Positions 19,928-27,803 of a DNA stretch of 43,847 nucleotides are shown in pieces. Location of the stretch: assembly GCA_016930215.1 (NCBI GenBank), contig JAFGHH010000375.1, positions 1-43,847 on the forward strand, written 5' to 3'. Both the position numbers and the translations under genes were made by a program. The notes beneath the pieces are model-generated. The model ran no database searches. It was not told the origin of the DNA and was given only the letters and a program-made list of their open reading frames with translations. How positions within the stretch are numbered: the first letter of the stretch is position 1; each line of letters starts with the position of its first letter. The stretch comes from Deltaproteobacteria bacterium. GTDB taxonomy: Bacteria > Myxococcota_A > Polyangia > DRWM01 > JAAZOP01.

Positions 19928-21040
19928 ATGATCATCGGCGTTCCCAAGGAGATCAAGACGCGCGAGTACCGGGTCGGCATGGTTCCCGCGGGCGTCCGGA
20001 CGCTCGTCGGTCGCGGCCACAAGGTGCTGGTCGAGAAGGGAGCCGGCCTGGGCAGCGGGATCGAGGACGCGGCCTTCGAACGGGCGGGCGCGAAACTCGT
20101 GGCGACGGCCGCCGACGTCTGGGCCCAGGCCGAAATGGTCGTCAAGGTCAAGGAACCGCTGGCCCAGGAGTTCCCGCTGTTCCGCGAGGGACTGATCGTC
20201 TACACCTACCTGCACCTGGCGGCGGCGCCCGAGTGCACCGAGGCGCTGGTCAAGAGCAAGGTCGCGGGCGTGGCCTACGAGACGATCGAACCCGCCGACC
20301 ACAGCCTGCCGCTGCTGCGGCCGATGAGCCAGGTGGCCGGCCGGATGGCGGTCCAGGTCGGCGCCTCGCTGCTCGAGAAGGAGCACGGCGGCAAGGGCAT
20401 CCTCCTCGGCGGCGTCCCCGGCACCCGGCGCGGCCGCGTGGCGATCATCGGCGGCGGCGTCGTCGGCACCAACGCCGCCCAGATGGCCGTCGGCCTCGGC
20501 GCCAACGTCACGCTGCTCGACGTCAACACCGACCGCCTGATCTACCTCCGCGAGATCTTCGGCAACACGATCGAGCTGCTCCACTCCGATCCCGACACCG
20601 TCGAACGCTCCGTGCGCGAGGCCGACCTGCTGGTGGGCGCCGTGCTGATCCCGGGCGCCCGCGCGCCCAAGCTCGTCACGGTCGACCTGATCAAGCAGAT
20701 GCAGCCGGGCTCCGTCGTCGTCGACGTCGCCGTCGACCAGGGCGGCTGCGTCGAGACCTGCAAGCCCACGACCCACGACAACCCGACCTTCGAGATCAAC
20801 GGCGTGATCCACTACTGCGTGGCGAACATGCCCGGCGCCGTCGCCCATACCTCGACCTTCGCCCTGACCAACGAGACCCTGCGCTACGCCGCAGCACTCG
20901 CCGACAAGGGCCTCGAGCGCGCGGTCTCGGAGGACCCCGCACTGTACAAGGGCGTCAACACCTACCGCGGACACGTGACCTACGGCCCCGTCGCCGAGGC
21001 CACCGGCCAGAAGTACCGGCCGCTGAAGGACCTGCTCTAG
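19928..21040 (+). CDS. ald: Alanine dehydrogenase
   Basis: 370 aa, the usual length. It catalyses reversible NAD-dependent oxidative deamination of alanine to pyruvate and ammonia. Family landmarks include [18 protein letters not shown] at the N-terminus, VKVKEP (substrate-binding Lys), the YLHLAA catalytic His segment, the Rossmann motif [12 protein letters not shown], and the [15 protein letters not shown] region. The start has GGGAGGTGGACGG upstream. It is followed 15 bp later by the CapA-like gene and may share its transcript. A role in alanine use or in nitrogen assimilation is equally possible. Confidence 0.97.
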   Translation: MIIGVPKEIKTREYRVGMVPAGVRTLVGRGHKVLVEKGAGLGSGIEDAAFERAGAKLVATAADVWAQAEMVVKVKEPLAQEFPLFREGLIVYTYLHLAAAPECTEALVKSKVAGVAYETIEPADHSLPLLRPMSQVAGRMAVQVGASLLEKEHGGKGILLGGVPGTRRGRVAIIGGGVVGTNAAQMAVGLGANVTLLDVNTDRLIYLREIFGNTIELLHSDPDTVERSVREADLLVGAVLIPGARAPKLVTVDLIKQMQPGSVVVDVAVDQGGCVETCKPTTHDNPTFEINGVIHYCVANMPGAVAHTSTFALTNETLRYAAALADKGLERAVSEDPALYKGVNTYRGHVTYGPVAEATGQKYRPLKDLL

Positions 21041-21055
21041 CCGACGACGCGGGGG

Positions 21056-22147
21056 GTGCCCGTGCCCGTCGTCCCGCTGCTCCTGCTGGCCGCCCTCGCC
21101 GCCCTGCACGACGGCCGACGCCTCGACCGCCGCGTCACCCTCGGCGCCGTCGGCGACATCCAGCTCCGGGTCAACATGCGCCACCCGGAGGAGCTGCCCG
21201 GCGGCGACCCGTTCGCCCTGGTCCGCGAGGCCCTCGACGCCGACCTCACCGTCGGCAACCTCGAGGGACCGCTGCCGGCGCCGGCGGCCCACGCGGCGCG
21301 CGGGGCGCACGGGCCGATCCTGCAGCAGCCGCCGAATGCCCCCGACCTGCTCGCCGACGCCGGCTTCGACCTCGTCTCCCTGGCCAACAACCACCTGCTC
21401 GACCTCGGCGTGCCCTCGGTCCTCAACACGCTCGAGGCCCTCCGCCGCGCCGACGTCGAACCGCTCGGCGCCTGGCCCGACCCCGCGGACCGCTTCCACC
21501 CGGTCCTCCGCACGGTCCACGGCGTGAGCATCGGCTTCCTGGCCTACACGATGTGGCTCAACGTCGCCGGCGGCCGAGAGACCGTGGGGCTCGGACACCT
21601 GCGGACCGACGACGCCGTCGCCGAGATCGCCGCCCTCCGCCCCTACGTCGATTTCGTCGTCGTCCTCGCACACTGGGGGCGGGAGAACGACCACTTCACC
21701 TACGGCCAGACCCGCGAGCTGGCCCGCGCCATGGTCGATGCCGGCGCCGACGTCGTGCTCGGACACCACGCCCACGTGCTCAAGGGGCTCGAGTGGTACC
21801 GCGGAGCCCTGATCGCCTACTCGCTCGGCAACTTCGTCTTCGGCCCCGTCCGGGGACCACAGGCGGAGAGCGCCGTCCTCCGCCTGGAACTCGTGCGCCG
21901 GCCCGACGGACGTCGCCGCATCGAAGAGGCCCGGCTCGTCCCGGTGCTGCTCGAGGGACCGAGGTCGATCCCGCTCCCGGCCGACGGCCGCCGCCGCGAC
22001 CGGCTCCTGGCCCTGCTCGGCCGCCTCTCCCGCCCGCTCGGCGCCCGTGTCGCGCCCGACGGCCGCGTGCTGCCGCGCGACGACGAGCCGTGCGACGCGC
22101 TGGCGCCCCGCGCTCGCGGCTGGCTGGGCGCGACCGCCGCACCGTAG
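21056..22147 (+). CDS. CapA/PgsA-family metallophosphatase-fold protein
   Basis: 363 aa from GTG 21056 (an alternative GTG at 21062 lies two codons on); a G-run sits just upstream. It has a short hydrophobic N-terminus (about 3-18) and then the CapA fold: GAVGDIQL, TVGNLEGPL, LANNHLLDLG, VLAHWGREN and GHHAHVLKGLEWYRG with YSLGNFVFG. These are the metal-binding motifs shared with the poly-gamma-glutamate capsule protein. No pgsB/pgsC neighbours are present, so capsule synthesis is not supported by context; CapA-like proteins elsewhere serve in cell-envelope functions. The C-terminal approximately 60 residues are Arg/Pro-rich. Confidence 0.88.
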   Translation: MPVPVVPLLLLAALAALHDGRRLDRRVTLGAVGDIQLRVNMRHPEELPGGDPFALVREALDADLTVGNLEGPLPAPAAHAARGAHGPILQQPPNAPDLLADAGFDLVSLANNHLLDLGVPSVLNTLEALRRADVEPLGAWPDPADRFHPVLRTVHGVSIGFLAYTMWLNVAGGRETVGLGHLRTDDAVAEIAALRPYVDFVVVLAHWGRENDHFTYGQTRELARAMVDAGADVVLGHHAHVLKGLEWYRGALIAYSLGNFVFGPVRGPQAESAVLRLELVRRPDGRRRIEEARLVPVLLEGPRSIPLPADGRRRDRLLALLGRLSRPLGARVAPDGRVLPRDDEPCDALAPRARGWLGATAAP

Positions 22148-22191
22148 CGACGACGGACGCCGCAACGCTCGCGCCGCGATCGCTGCCTCGC

Positions 22192-22206
22192 GCCGCTGCT
22201 AGCGGC
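22192..22206. terminator. Convergent-gene hairpin
   Basis: GCCGCT, loop GCT, AGCGGC form a perfect 6-bp inverted repeat at 22192-22206, between the converging capA-like and barrel genes. It overlaps the stop codon of the minus-strand gene (22199-22201). No T-tract is seen on either side. Confidence 0.3.
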
Positions 22207-23929
22207 CGAGCTGGTACGGGTAGGATACGGCCAGGGCGGCCGGGTCGCTGAAGGTCGGGAACGTCGCCGCACGGAGCTTCTCGGCGATGCACTCCGCCGG
22301 CTCGCCCTGCACGTCGCCGGAAACCTCGACGGCCGTGACGCGACCGCTCGCTCCCTCGATCGTCACCAGCGCGCGGGCCGTGCCCGCCTGGCCCGGAGCG
22401 CAGGTCCGGACGTCGCGCCGCAACGTCGCGAAGGCCCGGGTGAGGGCCGCGCCGTCGATCCCGGCGGGCAGGGTGTCCACCGTCACCGGGGCCAGGTCGG
22501 GACAGCCGTCCTCGTCCTTGTAGCCGTTGGCCGTCTCGGGCTCGTTCGCGCACGCGTCCTCGGCGTCGGGAATCGTGTCCCCGTCGTTGTCCGGGTCCGC
22601 ACAACCGTCCTCGTCCTCCCAGCCGTCCAGGTCCTCGGCGGAGTCGCCGCACGCATCGCTCTCGTCGGGCACCTGGTCCCCGTCGTTGTCCGGGTCCGGA
22701 CAACCGTCCTCGTCCTCGAACCCGTCCTGGTCCTCCATCTCGTCCGCGCACTCGTCGGTCTCGTCCGGCACGCCGTCGCCGTCGTTGTCCGGGTCCGTAC
22801 AACCGTCCTCGTCCTCGTAGTCGTCCAGGTCCTCCGCCTCGTCCGGACACTCGTCGTCGAAGTCGTTGATCGTGTCCTCGTCGTTGTCCCAGTCCGAGCA
22901 GCCGTCCTCGTCCTCGAAGCCGTCGAGGTCCTCCTGCGCCCGCTCGCCCTCCAGGCACTCGTCGTCGCGGTCGTAGATCGTGTCCTCATCGACGTCGCGG
23001 TTGAGCGGCGCGTAGACGAAGCTGAGCAGGACGCGGAATTCGGGGGTGCCGGGCTTGTCGCCGATGCCGAAGCCGCCCCCGGCCAGCACCGTGAGGTCCC
23101 GGTTGCTGTCGAAGGTGTACCCCGCGCCGAACCGCAGCTCCTGGGACGTCGCCGAGGTCCCGGCGACGTTGTACAGGCCGGTGTACTCGGCGAGGATCCG
23201 CAGCCGCTCGTCCAGGATCTTGACGGCGGCGCCGGCACCCCAGGTGAGCTGGTGCGAGAGGTCGTAGTCGGCGAACGTCGATTGCTTGCGGAGGCGGGCG
23301 CCGAAGTTGACGGCGGCGGAGAAGAAGCCGAGGTCGTAGTCCGCGATCAGGATCGGGTCGAACACGACGTTGGCATCCCCGGCGAAGTTGTCCGAGTCGC
23401 CCGTCGGCATCGCCAGCACGAGCGCGCCGGCGAGCCCGAAACCGCGACCGACCGTCCCGCGCGGGCCGTGCCCGAGAATGCGGGCCTGGATGTCCAGGCG
23501 CAGGTCCCGCACCGCCGTCGTCGCCAGCGTCGGCCGCTCGGGATCCGTCGGCTGCGCCCCCACACCGTCCTGCGCCAGGACCACCGGCAAACCCAAACCG
23601 ATCTGCACGTAGTTGAACAGCCCCAGCGACCACAGGAAGTCCGCCGCAACCTGGTACTGGATCGCGTCGTAGTTCCGCGGCACCCGCGTGCCCGTGCCGT
23701 CGTCCTCCAGCAGCGTCAGCAGGAACGGCTTGTGCTGGTAGTTCAGGAACAGCGAGAACCCCACCATCTGGTGCGGCTCGATCTCCGCCCCGCGCACGTC
23801 GCCCAGATACTGCACCACGCCCGCAGCGGGACGGTAGTGCTGCAGGTCCAAAGACGTGTCGGTGCCCTGCGCCGCCGCCGCGGCCGGCACGCACCACATC
23901 GCCAACAACGCCCAGACTGAACGCTTCAT
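22199..23929 (-). CDS. Outer-membrane barrel with TSP3 repeats and AgmX/PglI-like C-terminus
   Basis: 576 aa from ATG 23929, with GGGAGGGAAC upstream. A classical signal peptide ends at AAAAAQG. Residues about 25-310 have alternating aromatic and hydrophobic strands (VGFSLFLNYQHKPFLL, FNYVQIGLGLPVVLAQ, AAVNFGARLRKQ) typical of an outer-membrane beta-barrel. Residues about 315-475 are Asp/Glu-rich repeats (DxxEDEDGCxDxDNDxDxxPDxxD), the calcium-binding TSP3 type. The final approximately 85 residues (VRTCAPGQAGTARALVTIE, then CIAEKLRAATFPTF) resemble the AgmX/PglI C-terminal domain of myxobacteria rather than the OmpA peptidoglycan-binding domain usually found after such repeats. Confidence 0.85.
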   Translation of the reverse strand: MKRSVWALLAMWCVPAAAAAQGTDTSLDLQHYRPAAGVVQYLGDVRGAEIEPHQMVGFSLFLNYQHKPFLLTLLEDDGTGTRVPRNYDAIQYQVAADFLWSLGLFNYVQIGLGLPVVLAQDGVGAQPTDPERPTLATTAVRDLRLDIQARILGHGPRGTVGRGFGLAGALVLAMPTGDSDNFAGDANVVFDPILIADYDLGFFSAAVNFGARLRKQSTFADYDLSHQLTWGAGAAVKILDERLRILAEYTGLYNVAGTSATSQELRFGAGYTFDSNRDLTVLAGGGFGIGDKPGTPEFRVLLSFVYAPLNRDVDEDTIYDRDDECLEGERAQEDLDGFEDEDGCSDWDNDEDTINDFDDECPDEAEDLDDYEDEDGCTDPDNDGDGVPDETDECADEMEDQDGFEDEDGCPDPDNDGDQVPDESDACGDSAEDLDGWEDEDGCADPDNDGDTIPDAEDACANEPETANGYKDEDGCPDLAPVTVDTLPAGIDGAALTRAFATLRRDVRTCAPGQAGTARALVTIEGASGRVTAVEVSGDVQGEPAECIAEKLRAATFPTFSDPAALAVSYPYQLGR

Positions 23930-23990
23930 GTTCCCTCCCGGATCCCCTCGTCGGTTCCAACGGCCGTGCACCGCCGGACGAAACGCGGCG

Positions 23991-24019
23991 ACCATAGCAG
24001 AACTGACCGGCGACCCCAA
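23991..24019 (-). promoter_or_regulatory. Promoter of the barrel/TSP3 gene
   Basis: On the minus strand: TTGGGG (24019-24014), 17-bp spacer, TATGGT (23996-23991) preceded by TGC, an extended -10 feature. The start would be near 23984 with a leader of about 55 nt. Confidence 0.5.
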
Positions 24020-24083
24020 GAGGGGAACCCCGCGACGAGCCGCCTTCGGCCCGGTGCGGGATCGCACGGGACCCCGCGTCGGC

Positions 24084-27000
24084 TCACGGCGTCTGCAGCT
24101 GGCGCACCAACTGTCGCGGCACCACGGTCTTCCGCTCGCCGGACCGCAACCGCACGAGGCTCAGCGACTGCCGCCCCGCCGCCTCGAATCGCAGCTCGTG
24201 CTCCCCCGCCGGCAGCTCGACCCGCACCGGAGCGACGCCGCGACGAACCCCGTCCACGAACACCACCAGGTCCGCCGTCACCCCTTCGGGCCGCGGCACC
24301 ACCAGCACCGCGGGACCACCGCTCGACGTGCCGGCCTCCCGCGACGTCGGCGCCCGGCCGCCGTCCGCGAGCGTCCCGGCCTCCCGTGCACCGTCGGACC
24401 GGCCGACCGGCTCCGGAACGGAAACGCCCGCGTCGCGCGCCGCCGGCTCCGCCTCCGCGACCGGCGCATCCGGGACGACCGGAACCTCGGCCCCGACACC
24501 GAACCCCGACGCCGCGTCCGGCCCGGCGGTCTCCGAAGACGACGCCACGACATCCGGCTCGACCGACTCAGGAACGGACGGCGCCGCGTCCGGCTCCGTC
24601 GTCTCCGGCGGGGACCCCGCATCCGACTCGACCGCCTCCGGCGACGACGCGGACGCCGTCGCGTCCGTTCGGCCCGCCGCGACGACGGCCGGCTGCGCGG
24701 CGACCGCGACGAAGCCGACCTCCTCCGCCGCCGAACGGCCGCCGACGTCCTCCGACGCGCCCGAACGACCGTCGCCCAGCCGGCCGGTCCCGTACAGCAC
24801 GGCGAGAACACCGACGCCCGCGGCCAGCAGGGCGATCGGGATGAGCCAGGCGGCGACCGGACGCCGACGCCGCTCGATCCTCGGCTCGGCGACCGGCGAA
24901 TCCGGCACCGCGCCCCGGAGGCCGGGCGACCCGGGACCGGCGTCGTCGAAGCGCGGAAGGTCGGACGGCAACACGCCGAACACCGGCGGCGAAAGAGGCT
25001 CCGGAGGAGGCGGCTCCGACAACGGCGCTGCGGCCGCCGCCACGACCGGCGGCGGCTCCGACAACGGCGCCGCGGCCGCCACCACGACCGGCGGCGGCTC
25101 CGACAACGCTGCCGCGGCCGCCGCGGCGATCGGCGGCGGCTCCGACGACGGCGCCGCGGACGCCACGACGGCCGGAGGCGGCTCCGACAACGGCGCTGCG
25201 GCCGCCGCCACGACCGGCGGGGCCGGTGCCGGCACCGACGGCGAACGGACCGCGACGTCGCGGGGCATCCCGAACAGCGTGCGAACCGCCGACGGCGGGT
25301 GGGGCGGCGGGACGGCGGACGGCAGTTCCTCGACCGCGGCGGCGTCGAGCACCTCGACCGCCGCGTCATCGACCTCGGGGGCCTCCGCGAGGGCACCGTC
25401 GTCCGCCTCGACGTCGACGACATCCCCACAGAGCACGAGCTTCTCGACCAGCCGGGCGACGAGCTCGGCATCGAAGCCGGGGGCCCCGGCGAGCACCCGC
25501 GGGGCGTCGCCCGTCTGGAGGCGCTCGCGGGCGCGGAGCTCCACCGACGAGAGGCCGAGGATCGGCCCCGAACGGTCGCGCAGACGGAGACGTCGGACGC
25601 GGGGCAGTCGATCGGGCGCCGCGCGGCGGATCAGGTCGGAAAGCCGGTCGGCGGCGTCCCACAGCGCCTGCGGGATCGGCAGGTGCAACGCGGCGAACGG
25701 CCTGGCGATCGGCGGCGGACGAAGCGAGTAGCGGCCCGAGCGCAGCGTCATCGCAACGGCGAGCGCCTCCTCGCCGGCGAGCTGGCGACCGTCGGGCTCG
25801 GTCAGCCGGGCCTGCACGATCTCCGGGCCCCGCAGGTCGAGCTCGGCCAGGCGCCCTTCGCCGCGCAGTACCAGCCGTCCCTCCGGACGGGCCGCGGCCG
25901 CCAGCCGTACGAGCGTCGCGACGCCGACGGGGCCGATCTCCCCGGCGGCGACCTTCTCGCGCAGCATCCGGTCCCGCACCTGCTCGGCCGGGGCGAGCAG
26001 GAAGCCGGCCTTGGCGACCAGCTCGGCCTCGGCCGCGTCCGCGCGGACGACGGCGTCGGGGCCGCCGGGCACCGCCGTCCGCAGCAGCGTCTCCAACTCG
26101 GCGTCGGCGGCCACCAGCAGCAGCGGGCGATGCCACAATCGCACCTCGGCCCGGAACTCCCGCTGGGCACGCTCGACGTCCTCACCGTCGACCGCGTCGA
26201 CCACCACGAGGTCCGGCGGGACTTCGCGGAGCTGCGGCAGCACGTCGCCCAAGCCTCCCTCGAGGATGCGCACCTCGACCCCGGCCGCATACAGGGCCAA
26301 CGAGATGCGCGTGGCGACGTCGACGCGGCGGCCGACGATCGCCGCGGTGCGGCCGGCCAGCGGTGGCGGAGCGGCGTCCGGCCCGTCGATCGTCAGCGCC
26401 CGCTCGAGATCCACACCGCGGGCGCGGCGGGACGGCGGACGGGAGGAATCCCGCCGTCGCGGAGCGCCCGCCGGCCCGTCCGTCTCGATCATCGCCTCGG
26501 CCGAGTCCGACACGGCGCCCGCACGCGCCACCGTCGCCTCCGCCGACGCCGCCAGCTCCGACCCCGGGATCTCGACCGTCGCCTCCGCCGACGCCGCCGC
26601 GTCCGCCGGCAACGGCCCGTCCTTCTCGACCGTCGCCTCCGCCGACGCCGCCGCGTCCGCCGGCACCGGCCCGTCCTTCTCGACCGTCGCCTCGGCCAGC
26701 TCCATCGCCAGCTGACTCCACTCGAGGAAGTCGGCCGCGTCGGACTCCCCGCGGACCGACTGCGGCGGCGGGAGCGACCGTTCGTGTTCCGTCTCGCGAA
26801 CGACCGCTTCGACCTCCTGCCGCAGCGGCTCCGCTTCGATCGGCTTGCGGAGGTGGCGCACGACGAACGACAGCTGCGGCAGCCGGGCCGGCCGGGGGCC
26901 GCCGAGGACCAGCACGGGCACACCGCTCCGCTGCCGCTCGAGGTCCCGCAGCAGGGCATCGATGTCGACGTCGAACAACGGCGTGTCGAGCAGCACGACG

Positions 27001-27203
27001 TCGACCTCCCGGGCCGAGACGCTGGCGACGACCGTGAGGGCGTCGCGGGCGAAGGTGACGTCGAACCGTCCGGTGGGCCAGGCGTCGGGGACCGCGTCGA
27101 GCGGCGGGAGCGCGCTCTGGACGACGAGTACACGCAGCCGACCCTCGGCGGGAGGAACGGCGCCGCCCGAAGAAGAGCCCGACGGTGGCCGAGCTTCGAC
27201 CAT
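24084..27203 (-). CDS. Receiver-like/DUF4388/PEGA membrane protein
   Basis: 1039 aa. A degenerate receiver-like domain lies at about 22-140 (VDVVLLDTPLFD holds the likely Asp position). A repeat-rich linker follows (about 175-245). A second receiver-like domain occupies about 290-400 (DLVVVDAVDG). A DUF4388/PatA-like region is at about 410-500 (RLVLRGEGRLAELDLRG, GEEALAVAMTLRSGRYSL). Then come a low-complexity SEPPP repeat, a membrane helix at about 780-800, an extracytoplasmic Ala/Pro/Val tail, and a PEGA domain at about 975-1030 (VVFVDGVRRGVAPVRVELPAGEHELRF). The order suggests a cytosolic signalling protein joined through the membrane to a surface-layer-binding PEGA module. A -10-like TATTCT lies 7 nt before the ATG. 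Confidence 0.8.
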   Translation of the reverse strand: MVEARPPSGSSSGGAVPPAEGRLRVLVVQSALPPLDAVPDAWPTGRFDVTFARDALTVVASVSAREVDVVLLDTPLFDVDIDALLRDLERQRSGVPVLVLGGPRPARLPQLSFVVRHLRKPIEAEPLRQEVEAVVRETEHERSLPPPQSVRGESDAADFLEWSQLAMELAEATVEKDGPVPADAAASAEATVEKDGPLPADAAASAEATVEIPGSELAASAEATVARAGAVSDSAEAMIETDGPAGAPRRRDSSRPPSRRARGVDLERALTIDGPDAAPPPLAGRTAAIVGRRVDVATRISLALYAAGVEVRILEGGLGDVLPQLREVPPDLVVVDAVDGEDVERAQREFRAEVRLWHRPLLLVAADAELETLLRTAVPGGPDAVVRADAAEAELVAKAGFLLAPAEQVRDRMLREKVAAGEIGPVGVATLVRLAAAARPEGRLVLRGEGRLAELDLRGPEIVQARLTEPDGRQLAGEEALAVAMTLRSGRYSLRPPPIARPFAALHLPIPQALWDAADRLSDLIRRAAPDRLPRVRRLRLRDRSGPILGLSSVELRARERLQTGDAPRVLAGAPGFDAELVARLVEKLVLCGDVVDVEADDGALAEAPEVDDAAVEVLDAAAVEELPSAVPPPHPPSAVRTLFGMPRDVAVRSPSVPAPAPPVVAAAAAPLSEPPPAVVASAAPSSEPPPIAAAAAAALSEPPPVVVAAAAPLSEPPPVVAAAAAPLSEPPPPEPLSPPVFGVLPSDLPRFDDAGPGSPGLRGAVPDSPVAEPRIERRRRPVAAWLIPIALLAAGVGVLAVLYGTGRLGDGRSGASEDVGGRSAAEEVGFVAVAAQPAVVAAGRTDATASASSPEAVESDAGSPPETTEPDAAPSVPESVEPDVVASSSETAGPDAASGFGVGAEVPVVPDAPVAEAEPAARDAGVSVPEPVGRSDGAREAGTLADGGRAPTSREAGTSSGGPAVLVVPRPEGVTADLVVFVDGVRRGVAPVRVELPAGEHELRFEAAGRQSLSLVRLRSGERKTVVPRQLVRQLQTP
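25009..25218. repeat. 42-nt tandem repeat, five copies
   Basis: The motif ggcggctccgac recurs at 25009, 25051, 25093, 25135 and 25177, exactly 42 nt apart. On the coding minus strand each copy gives a 14-residue unit like LSEPPPVVAAAAAP. The repeats form the flexible spacer before the membrane helix of the receiver/PEGA protein. Confidence 0.85.
26575..26682. repeat. 54-nt tandem repeat in the receiver/PEGA gene
   Basis: Two nearly identical 54-nt units (26575-26628 and 26629-26682) encode 18 residues of type SAEATVEKDGPxPADAAA. Further related starts at 26530 and 26683 show the array once had more copies. It lies between the two receiver-like domains. Confidence 0.8.
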
Positions 27204-27210
27204 CGGGACC

Positions 27211-27216
27211 AGAATA
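27211..27216 (-). promoter_or_regulatory. -10-like element 7 nt before the receiver/PEGA ATG
   Basis: On the minus strand TATTCT sits at 27216-27211 and the start codon at 27203-27201. Transcription would begin at about 27204, giving a leaderless message. The -35 region is not convincing. Confidence 0.35.
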
Positions 27217-27260
27217 GCGGAATCGCAGGGGCGGGGGACAGTCCCGCGGCAGACCGCGGC

Positions 27261-27683
27261 TCAACCGCTCTTGGCCGCCGGCTTGGCGGGCGCGTCCTCG
27301 CCGCCCACGGCGTCATCGACCTCGACGAGCAGGCACCACAGCGCGCCGAAGGCGGTCAACCAGACGTACGGTTGGCCCCACAGGGCGAGCTTGCCGGCGC
27401 CCCAGTAGGCGCCGTAGCCGACGCCGAAACCGACGGCGGCCTTGAGGATCGTGGCGATCCAGGCCGAGCCGCTCCAGGGGGCGCGACCGGCGACGGCACC
27501 GGCCAGCACGCCGAGCAGCGCGGCGAGGATCCACAGCGGGAGCACGCCCTGGGTGGCGACCCAGCCGGCACCCGCACCCAACGCGCCCCCCTTGACCAGC
27601 CCGAACACCAGCTTCACGGGAACGGGCAGGCCCCGCTTGCCGGTCGGCTTCGCCGGGGCCGCCTTTCCTGTGCCTTCCGCCAT
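27261..27683 (-). CDS. Small polytopic membrane protein, family not recognised
   Basis: 140 aa from ATG 27683, with GGAGGTGGAGC upstream. A Lys/Pro-rich N-terminus precedes three to four closely spaced hydrophobic segments (VFGLVKGGALGAGAGWVATQ, LWILAALLGVLAGAVAG, ILKAAVGFGVGYGAYWGAGK, YVWLTAFGALWCLLVEV), and the C-terminus is charged (Glu/Asp, then Lys-rich). Glycine zippers within the helices suggest packing in the membrane. No motif identifies function. It is divergent from the WD40 lipoprotein across a 120-bp gap. Confidence 0.72.
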   Translation of the reverse strand: MAEGTGKAAPAKPTGKRGLPVPVKLVFGLVKGGALGAGAGWVATQGVLPLWILAALLGVLAGAVAGRAPWSGSAWIATILKAAVGFGVGYGAYWGAGKLALWGQPYVWLTAFGALWCLLVEVDDAVGGEDAPAKPAAKSG

Positions 27684-27727
27684 CTTGCTCCACCTCCGCG
27701 CGACCGCACGCCGGTCCCGCGCCGACC

Positions 27728-27756
27728 TTGTCGGCCGATGCGTTCCTCGGTAGCAT
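27728..27756 (+). promoter_or_regulatory. Promoter of the WD40 lipoprotein, with an overlapping divergent -10
   Basis: Plus strand: TTGTCG at 27728-27733, 17-bp spacer, TAGCAT at 27751-27756. On the minus strand the same site reads TATGCT (27757-27752), which could be the -10 element for the divergent small membrane protein. The plus-strand start would be about 27763 with a leader of about 41 nt. Confidence 0.5.
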
Positions 27757-27803
27757 ACGCCCCCGGCTCGGGGCAAGGCCCGGGCCGCAGGTGCGGCCGA
27801 GGC

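Noticed and set aside
23856-27803. Extended N-terminus of the WD40 protein
   Set aside because: The upstream in-frame part is antisense to the barrel and receiver/PEGA genes. The lipoprotein-type N-terminus at 27804 with a promoter at 27728-27756 is the natural start.
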